The notes beneath the pieces were generated by a model. It saw only the letters and a list, made by a program, of their open reading frames with translations. It did not search any database and was not told the DNA's origin. A stretch of DNA of 64,000 nt, from assembly GCA_034431435.1 (NCBI GenBank), contig DAOUDG010000100.1:1-64000 (forward strand), in the 5' to 3' direction. How positions within the stretch are numbered: position 1 is the stretch's first letter; each line of letters opens with the position of its first letter. The translations under genes were made by a program, and so were the position numbers. This document shows positions 58,952 to 64,000 of the stretch, in pieces. This stretch comes from JAHCIE01 sp034431435. GTDB lineage: Bacteria > Chloroflexota > Anaerolineae > Epilineales > JAHCIE01.

Positions 58952-59941
58952 CTAGGAACCGGCTTTGGCCTTCTTGACCTCTTCGGTCAGCAACGGCAGA
59001 ACCGTCGCCACGTCCCCCACGATTCCATAGTCCGCCACCTTGAAGATGGGGGCCTCGGGGTCCTTGTTGATGGCAACGATGTACTTGGAAGTGCGCATGC
59101 CGGTCAGGTGCTGGATAGCGCCGCTGATACCGCACGCCACATACAGCTGCGGCGAGACGGTCTTGCCCGTCTGCCCCACCTGCTCGCCGTACGGCCGCCA
59201 GCCGGCATCGACGACGGCGCGCGACGCGCCTACCGCCGCGCCCAGCACGTCGGCCAGGTCCTCGACCAGCTTGAACTGGTCGGGGCTGCCCATGCCGCGC
59301 CCGCCGGCGACAACGGTCGAGGCCTCGGTCAGGGCGGGGCGCTCACTCTTCACTTCCTGGAACTCGGTCACCATCGCGCCCGGCGCGTACTCAATCGTCA
59401 CCGCCACCGGCGTTACCGTGCCGCTGCCACCCGCCTGGCGCGGAGCGACGGGGAACGCGCCGGGGTGGACGGTCACGAAGGCGGGCAGCTGTTCCAGGGC
59501 CACCGTGGCAATGGCGTTGCCGGAGTAGACCGGCCGCGTCACGAGCAACTGGCCGTTCGCACTCTCGATCCCAGTGATGTCGGCGGCGTACGCGCCGTCG
59601 AGGCGAGCCGCCACGCGCGGGGCCAGGTCGCGGCCACGCGGCGTGGCAGCCATCATCACCACGGCGGGCTGCGTCGCAGCGACGATCTGCTGAACGGCGT
59701 CGGTGTACGACTCGACCGCGTAGGCGGCCAGGTCCGCGCTCTCGGCGATGACGACACTCCCGACACCCGCATCAAACACAGGCTGTGCGTTGCCGGCCAG
59801 TCCCGCGCCGCCCACAAATGCGACCTGGACGGGACCGCCCAGGGCCGCCGCCAGGGGCTTGGCCGCGCTGAGCATCTCATAGGTAACGCGCTTGATAGAA
59901 TTGCCGCGAAACTCGGCAAAGACGAGGACTCCGTTAGGCAT
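58952..59941 (-). CDS. etfA: Electron transfer flavoprotein, alpha subunit
   Basis: A 329-residue FAD-binding subunit. The N-terminal domain is followed by the FAD domain with VVAGGRGMGSPDQFKLVEDLADVLGAAVGASRAVVDAGW, then EQVGQTGKTVSPQLYVACGISGAIQHLTGM and IVAINKDPEAPIFKVADYGIVGDV. It carries electrons from acyl-CoA or other dehydrogenases to the quinone pool; sequence alone does not show a bifurcating type. It begins two bases after etfB in a two-gene operon with strong promoter and terminator. Confidence 0.96.
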   Translation of the reverse strand: MPNGVLVFAEFRGNSIKRVTYEMLSAAKPLAAALGGPVQVAFVGGAGLAGNAQPVFDAGVGSVVIAESADLAAYAVESYTDAVQQIVAATQPAVVMMAATPRGRDLAPRVAARLDGAYAADITGIESANGQLLVTRPVYSGNAIATVALEQLPAFVTVHPGAFPVAPRQAGGSGTVTPVAVTIEYAPGAMVTEFQEVKSERPALTEASTVVAGGRGMGSPDQFKLVEDLADVLGAAVGASRAVVDAGWRPYGEQVGQTGKTVSPQLYVACGISGAIQHLTGMRTSKYIVAINKDPEAPIFKVADYGIVGDVATVLPLLTEEVKKAKAGS

Positions 59942-59943
59942 GG

Positions 59944-60726
59944 CTAGATCACCTTCGCTTCCTGTTGCAGTGCGCGGACCAACTCCTTGACAGCCTCGGC
60001 CGGCTCGCCGGGAATGATACGCCCCTCGGCGCGCTCAGGCGGCGGCACCAGGGTCAGCAGCCGGGCGTGCGCGGCCCCCGCGCCGACTTCAGCCGGGTTG
60101 ATGCCTAGCTCGCCCGCACCCCACACGGGAATGACCTTGCGCTTGACGGCCATGATGTTCTTCAGCGAGGCGTAGCGCACCTCGTTGAGCGTCTGCATCG
60201 CCGTCAACACAGCGGGCAGATCCACCTGGATGATCTCGCGGCCGCCATCAACCTCGGTGGTGCACACCGCCACCTGAGCGTCGACGTCCACCTTCGTCAC
60301 GAAGGAGACGTGAGGCAGGGCGAGAAGCTCTGCCACGGCCTGGGGCACGATGCCCTGGTTCCAATCGACCCCCGTCCAGCCCGCAAGGATGACATCATAC
60401 TCGCCGACCTTCTCGATGGCCTTGGCGAGAATCCTGGCCGTCGCCAGCTCGTCACTACCCTCGAAGGCCGGATCGCTGAGGAGGATGCCTTCGTCAGCGC
60501 CCAGCGCCAGCATCTTCTTCAGCGTCTCCTCGGCGCGCTTCGGCCCCACGGTAATGAGTGTTACCTTGCCACCGAGCTTCTCCTTGAGGCGAATCGCCTC
60601 CTCCACCGCGTTCTCGTCGTAGGGATTGGCTTCCCAGGCCAGCCCCGTCTCGACGATGTGGTTGTCCTTCACCGGGACTTTGGCCGCCGGGTCTGGTACC
60701 GATTTGACCAGCACAATGATATTCAC
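59944..60726 (-). CDS. etfB: Electron transfer flavoprotein, beta subunit
   Basis: A 260-residue AMP-binding subunit. It begins MNIIVLVKSVPDP, with NPYDENAVEEAIRLKEKLGGKVTLITVGP, the ETF-beta adenine-binding segment DVILAGWTGVDWNQGIVPQAVAELL, and PAVLTAMQTLNEVRYASLKNIMAVKRK. It pairs with EtfA. ATG 60726 is preceded by AGGAGG. No acyl-CoA dehydrogenase or ETF:quinone oxidoreductase gene lies nearby. Confidence 0.96.
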   Translation of the reverse strand: MNIIVLVKSVPDPAAKVPVKDNHIVETGLAWEANPYDENAVEEAIRLKEKLGGKVTLITVGPKRAEETLKKMLALGADEGILLSDPAFEGSDELATARILAKAIEKVGEYDVILAGWTGVDWNQGIVPQAVAELLALPHVSFVTKVDVDAQVAVCTTEVDGGREIIQVDLPAVLTAMQTLNEVRYASLKNIMAVKRKVIPVWGAGELGINPAEVGAGAAHARLLTLVPPPERAEGRIIPGEPAEAVKELVRALQQEAKVI

Positions 60727-60792
60727 CGCATCCTCCTGGAATCAGCAAGCCAGGCCCTCGGCGGACCGGGATGCCGCAATGTGTCAACGCGC

Positions 60793-60821
60793 ATTGTACG
60801 GCACGCCGCGCCGTGTGTCAA
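60793..60821 (-). promoter_or_regulatory. Near-consensus sigma-70 promoter of etfBA
   Basis: Minus strand TTGACA (60816-60821), 17-base spacer, TACAAT (60793-60798), 60 bases before the etfB start. Confidence 0.85.
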
Positions 60822-60870
60822 GACACCGGGCGGCGAGACTCGTTCGTGTGGGGTGGAGAAGACGCCACCT

Positions 60871-61950
60871 TCACAACGCCTGGGCCAGCGCATCCAGCCC
60901 CGCCGTCACCAGGCCCAGGTCGGCCTGCGATCCCATGTGCCCGATGCGGAACACGTGGCCGCTCAACTCATCCCACGACCCACCCATGACCACCCCCCGC
61001 TCTCGCAGCCGCCCATCCAGCGCCTCCCACGTCAGACCATCGGGCACGTGAACCGCCGTCACCGTTGGCGAAGCGAAGTCATCGCTACGCGGGTAGAGCC
61101 GGAGACCCATCTCCCGCAGTCGCCGCCGAACTACCTCGGCTACCTGGGCGTGGCGGGCGATGACATTGTCCAACCCCGCGTCCAGTACCAGGTCACAGGC
61201 CACCTTGAGGGCGGCCGTGGCGTGCCACGAGGGGGTATAGGGCGTGTAGCGCCGCTCCACGAAGCCGTCCCACGGAGCCAGGGCGTCGTAGCCCGCGTAC
61301 TTGACATCGTGGACGATGTCCCAGGCGCGCGGGCTGACGGCCACCATGGCCAGATCGGGCACAGCCGACAGGCACTTCTGTGTGCCGACCAGGGCCAGGT
61401 CGATATTCCAGGCGTCGACCTCCAGCGGCGCGCCCGCCGCTGCCGACACCGTATCGACGTAGAACAGGGGCACCTCGTAGCGCCTCACCAGCGCGCCAAG
61501 CTCGGCAATCGGATTGAGGTTACCCACCGGCGTATCGCAGTGCACGGCGGTCACCATCTTGGGGCGATACTCGGCAATGGCCGCCTCGACGACGGCCAGG
61601 TCCATTGGCGCGTCGAAGTCGAAGCGAACGATACGCGCCTCAGCGGTGATACCCTCGGCCATGTGGCCGATGCCGACGCCAAAGGGACCGTTGCCCACGG
61701 CCAGCACCCGGTCGCCACGACGCAGGCAACTCTTAAGAGCCGACCACAGAGCTACCATGCCCTCACCGGTCATGACAGCGATCTGATTCTGGGTCTTGAG
61801 GATGCGGCGCAGGCGGTCCTGGGTCGCCAGGTACAGGTCGAAGAACTCCGGCTCAAGGTCGGCCGAGCCGTAGTCGGTCAGGTAGGCGCGGCGGACCACC
61901 TCCGGCACGCGGGTCGGCCCGGGCACGAGGGCAATGGGATACGTCTGCAT
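60871..61950 (-). CDS. Class V PLP aminotransferase (alanine-glyoxylate/serine-pyruvate type)
   Basis: A 359-residue fold-type I aminotransferase. PIALVPGPTRVPEVV is the family start; TGEGMVALWSALKSCLRRGD and VTAVHCDTPVGNLNPI lead to the PLP lysine in DLALVGTQKCLSAVPDLA. It most resembles alanine-glyoxylate or serine-glyoxylate aminotransferases and the related phosphonate or purine-catabolic enzymes; the amino donor is uncertain. ATG 61950 fits the N-terminus. It is 84 bases downstream of tgt on the same strand, with a perfect inverted repeat between. Confidence 0.9.
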   Translation of the reverse strand: MQTYPIALVPGPTRVPEVVRRAYLTDYGSADLEPEFFDLYLATQDRLRRILKTQNQIAVMTGEGMVALWSALKSCLRRGDRVLAVGNGPFGVGIGHMAEGITAEARIVRFDFDAPMDLAVVEAAIAEYRPKMVTAVHCDTPVGNLNPIAELGALVRRYEVPLFYVDTVSAAAGAPLEVDAWNIDLALVGTQKCLSAVPDLAMVAVSPRAWDIVHDVKYAGYDALAPWDGFVERRYTPYTPSWHATAALKVACDLVLDAGLDNVIARHAQVAEVVRRRLREMGLRLYPRSDDFASPTVTAVHVPDGLTWEALDGRLRERGVVMGGSWDELSGHVFRIGHMGSQADLGLVTAGLDALAQAL

Positions 61951-61988
61951 GGTATGCCTCCTGGCAGCATAGGTCGAGACCGTCTCTT

Positions 61989-62007
61989 GCGGCAGCATGG
62001 CTGCCGC
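61989..62007. repeat. 8-bp perfect inverted repeat between tgt and the aminotransferase gene
   Basis: GCGGCAGC (61989-61996) and GCTGCCGC (62000-62007) flank a three-base loop. No T-tract follows, so it is either a weak terminator or a protein site. Confidence 0.5.
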
Positions 62008-62033
62008 ACTCCAGGCAAGCGCGGACAAAGGAC

Positions 62034-63167
62034 TCAAGCCAGGCCTGGCAGGGCGCGGGGCCAGCGCGCTTCCCAGTCGGCCCGCCAACTGGCAAAGCAG
62101 CCGTCGAGGATAGCCGCGCGCACCTCGCGCATCAGGCGCAACAGAAACGCCAGATTGTGGATCGTGAGCAGGCGCAGGCCTAGCAACTCATCGGCCTTGA
62201 CCAGATGCCGCAGGTAGGCGCGGCTGAAGGTCTGGCACGTGTAACAGTCGCATGTCGGGTCCAGCGGGTCGGCGTCCCGCTGGAAGCGGGCATTCTTGAG
62301 GTTGAGGCGACCCTCCGGCGTCCACGCGCTACCGTGACGCGCCTCCCGTGTTGGCAGCACGCAGTCGAAGGTATCGACGCCTCGCGCCGCCCCCGCCACC
62401 AGGTCCTCCGGCGCGCCCACGCCGAGCAGATGGCGCGGCAGGTGGTCGGGCAGGGCGGGTGTCTGCGCTTCCAGCATGGCGAGCATCATCTCCTTCGGCT
62501 CGCCGACGCTCAGCCCGCCGATGCCAATACCCGCCACGTCCAGCCCACCGATGGCCTCGGCGCTGGCCCGCCGCAGGTCGGCGTACACTCCCCCCTGCAC
62601 GATGCCGTACAGGGCCTGGTCGGGCCGATGGTGAGCCGCCAGGCAGCGGGCCGCCCAGGCGTGCGTCAGATCGAGGGCGCGCTCGTTCTCCTCGCGGGTG
62701 GCAGGGTACGGCGGGCATACGTCCAGCGGCATGATGATGTCCGCGCCCAGCTTCATCTCGGTGTCCATCACGCTCTCCGGCGTAAAGATATGCTCGCTGC
62801 CGTCGATATGGGAGCGGAAGCGGACGCCATCCGGCGTGAGGGTACGCATGGGCGCCAGGCTGAACACCTGGAAGCCGCCCGAGTCGGTCAAGATCGGCCC
62901 ATCCCAGGCCATGAAGCGGTGCAGGCCGCCCATCTCCGCCACAACATCGGCGCCCGGCCGCAGCGCCAGGTGGTAGGTGTTGGCGAGGATGAGGCTCGCC
63001 CCCAGCTCGCGCAGCTCGCGCGGCGAAACCGACTTGACAGTCGCCGCCGTTCCCACCGGCGCCAGATACGGCGTCGGGATGACGCCGTGAGGCGTGTGAA
63101 TCTCCCCCGCTCGCGCCCAGGACGTCGGGTCGCGGGCCAGGATGTTGAACCGGATGGCGTGGGACAT
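62034..63167 (-). CDS. tgt: tRNA-guanine transglycosylase
   Basis: A 377-residue enzyme exchanging guanine 34 of certain tRNAs for a queuosine precursor. Motifs: TPYLAPVGTAATVKSVSPREL, ILTDSGGFQVFSL with the substrate aspartate, GGLSVGEPKEMM, VDTFDCVLPTREARHGSAW with the nucleophilic aspartate, and the zinc site CDCYTCQTFSRAYLRHL. Together with MiaB it indicates full anticodon-loop modification. Its -10 box lies nine bases before ATG 63167, so the message may be leaderless. Confidence 0.96.
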   Translation of the reverse strand: MSHAIRFNILARDPTSWARAGEIHTPHGVIPTPYLAPVGTAATVKSVSPRELRELGASLILANTYHLALRPGADVVAEMGGLHRFMAWDGPILTDSGGFQVFSLAPMRTLTPDGVRFRSHIDGSEHIFTPESVMDTEMKLGADIIMPLDVCPPYPATREENERALDLTHAWAARCLAAHHRPDQALYGIVQGGVYADLRRASAEAIGGLDVAGIGIGGLSVGEPKEMMLAMLEAQTPALPDHLPRHLLGVGAPEDLVAGAARGVDTFDCVLPTREARHGSAWTPEGRLNLKNARFQRDADPLDPTCDCYTCQTFSRAYLRHLVKADELLGLRLLTIHNLAFLLRLMREVRAAILDGCFASWRADWEARWPRALPGLA

Positions 63168-63175
63168 GGGGATAA

Positions 63176-63205
63176 ATTATAGCACAGGCGCGGCAGCAGG
63201 GTCAG
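63176..63205 (-). promoter_or_regulatory. Promoter of tgt
   Basis: Minus strand CTGACC (63200-63205), 18-base spacer, TATAAT (63176-63181). Transcription would begin at or within two bases of the ATG. Confidence 0.65.
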
Positions 63206-63285
63206 CGTTCACCGCCCTCGGCTGGTCCGCTGCGAGCCAACCTCCAGTAGGTGGCGCAGGTGGCGCAGGCAGGCCAACCCCGCCG

Positions 63286-63705
63286 TCACCGCTGGCGCGT
63301 CAGGCGATAGCCGAGCAGCGCGCCGAGTAGCCCCAGCGCCAACCCGGCGCCGAGCGACCCTTGCAGGCCGCCAAACACGCCGCGGCTGGTGAAGAGAACC
63401 ACCGGTAGGATACCGACCAGGCCCCCCACCAGCGCCGCCCACGGTCGGCCACCCTGCCCCATGCGCCGCCCGACGGCGTGGATACCCAGCGCAAGGCCCG
63501 CGACGTAGCCCGCCAGCCCCACGAAGAGTTGCACGGCCAGCAGACCCATGCCTAGCGACTGCGCCCAGCCCGTCCCCAGGGCCACGTAGCCGATGGCGAT
63601 AGCGGCCAGCGGGCCAAGAATGAGGCCAATGACGAAACCGAGGGCCGCCTCGGCCAGCAGCGCGACCCAAAAGGGCGAACGAGGCGACTCGCCTGGCTGC
63701 GTCAT
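63286..63705 (-). CDS. Uncharacterised multi-helix membrane protein
   Basis: A 139-residue protein with four hydrophobic segments, rich in glycine and alanine (LLAEAALGFVIGLILGPLAAIAIGYV, LLAVQLFVGLAGYVAGLALGI, ALVGGLVGILPVVLF and GSLGAGLALGLLGALLGYRL). I do not recognise the family. The ATG at 63705 gives a short polar N-terminus, MTQPGESPRS. It is convergent with nothing and divergent from the VOC gene; 118 bases with no clear gene separate it from tgt. Confidence 0.7.
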   Translation of the reverse strand: MTQPGESPRSPFWVALLAEAALGFVIGLILGPLAAIAIGYVALGTGWAQSLGMGLLAVQLFVGLAGYVAGLALGIHAVGRRMGQGGRPWAALVGGLVGILPVVLFTSRGVFGGLQGSLGAGLALGLLGALLGYRLTRQR

Positions 63706-63851
63706 GATGCTCCCTTCGCCACGGCCAGATCAGCCATTCGGACGATTACAGCACACCTGTTCTATGATAGACTATACCTTGGTTGTCGCGCCCCCGATGT
63801 GGCGTGACGAGCGCCAACCTTCCGTGACCCATGACGCACCAGGAGGAAAGC

Positions 63852-64000
63852 ATGACCGACACCCCAAGCTACGTTCGGCCCGGCTACACGGCCCTGTCGC
63901 CCGCACTGACCGTCATCGACGCCCCGCGCGCCCTCAACTTCTACCGCGACGCCTTCGGCGCCGTCGAGGTATACCGCATCACCAACCCCGACGGCAGCAT
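63852..64000 (+). CDS. VOC/glyoxalase superfamily protein, 5' part
   Basis: The window ends inside this gene. The first 49 residues include VRPGYTALSPALTVIDAPRALNFYRDAFGAVEVYRI, which matches the beta-alpha-beta start of PhnB-like vicinal-oxygen-chelate proteins. AGGAGGAAAG lies directly before ATG 63852. Most such proteins are uncharacterised metal-dependent lyases or binding proteins. The missing remainder prevents any statement about metal ligands. Confidence 0.85.
   Translation, partial: MTDTPSYVRPGYTALSPALTVIDAPRALNFYRDAFGAVEVYRITNPDGS

Noticed and set aside
60310..62217. 635-residue plus-strand open frame opposite etfB and the aminotransferase
   Set aside because: Antisense shadow crossing several genes and a promoter; no domain recognised.

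Overview
The window is a GC-rich (mid-60s percent by eye) bacterial chromosome segment, densely packed with genes and with no recognisable phage, insertion sequence, CRISPR array, rRNA or tRNA. Gene content suggests a facultatively anaerobic Chloroflexota-type bacterium: pyruvate:ferredoxin oxidoreductase remnant, ammonifying nitrite reductase (NrfA/NrfH), formate channel plus NAD-linked formate dehydrogenase, a SAM-I riboswitch, a TgpA-like transglutaminase, many subtilases, and heptanucleotide tandem repeats. The phylum is an inference from content, not a proven assignment.

Layout. 1-10.1 kb: C-terminus of PFOR, a dihydroorotate-dehydrogenase-like partner, nrfA-nrfH, an ECF sigma factor, FocA, then a three-gene NAD-dependent formate dehydrogenase (NuoE-like, NuoF-like, molybdopterin catalytic subunit). 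Together these can link pyruvate/formate oxidation to nitrite ammonification. 10.1-15.5 kb: GyrI-like protein, small membrane protein, AzlCD exporter, MiaB, pentapeptide/receiver pair, RRM RNA-binding protein. 15.5-18.1 kb: secreted M23-like protein and LeuB.

18.2-26.1 kb: the most distinctive block, a minus-strand operon headed by a textbook SAM-I riboswitch: threonine-synthase-like PLP enzyme, SseB-like protein, purine phosphoribosyltransferase, ThiF/MoeB-type E1 enzyme, aspartate kinase, DinB protein, homoserine dehydrogenase, and an aspartate-semialdehyde dehydrogenase fused to a JAMM (Mec-like) peptidase. The combination of SAM control, E1 enzyme, JAMM peptidase and homoserine-pathway genes suggests a protein-thiocarboxylate route to homocysteine, although no sulfur-carrier protein is encoded here.

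26.1-28.5 kb: an AvaI/BsoBI-type restriction-modification pair, tail to tail. 28.7-32.4 kb: MTA phosphorylase, FtsW/RodA and a penicillin-binding protein. 32.4-35.0 kb: secreted subtilase. 35.1-39.5 kb: four-gene operon of two ATP-grasp enzymes, a GCS2 carboxylate-amine ligase and an EamA exporter, probably making and exporting an unknown peptide-like metabolite. 39.6-46.5 kb: minus-strand series of Zn-ribbon/subtilase/CBM48 protein, MFS transporter, GT39-like glycosyltransferase, HemW, sulfurtransferase. 46.6-50.7 kb: CoaBC, solute-binding protein, glycoside hydrolase, small proteins. 50.9-56.4 kb: DinB-like, TgpA-like, dolichol-phosphate-mannose-synthase-like, Zn-ribbon coiled coil, lone winged helix, DUF167, YggT. 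56.4-64.0 kb: ProC, YggS, YfiH, EtfAB, class V aminotransferase, Tgt, a membrane protein and the start of a VOC protein.

Many intergenic regions carry good sigma-70 promoters with 17-base spacers (TTGACA or close variants) and perfect hairpin terminators.
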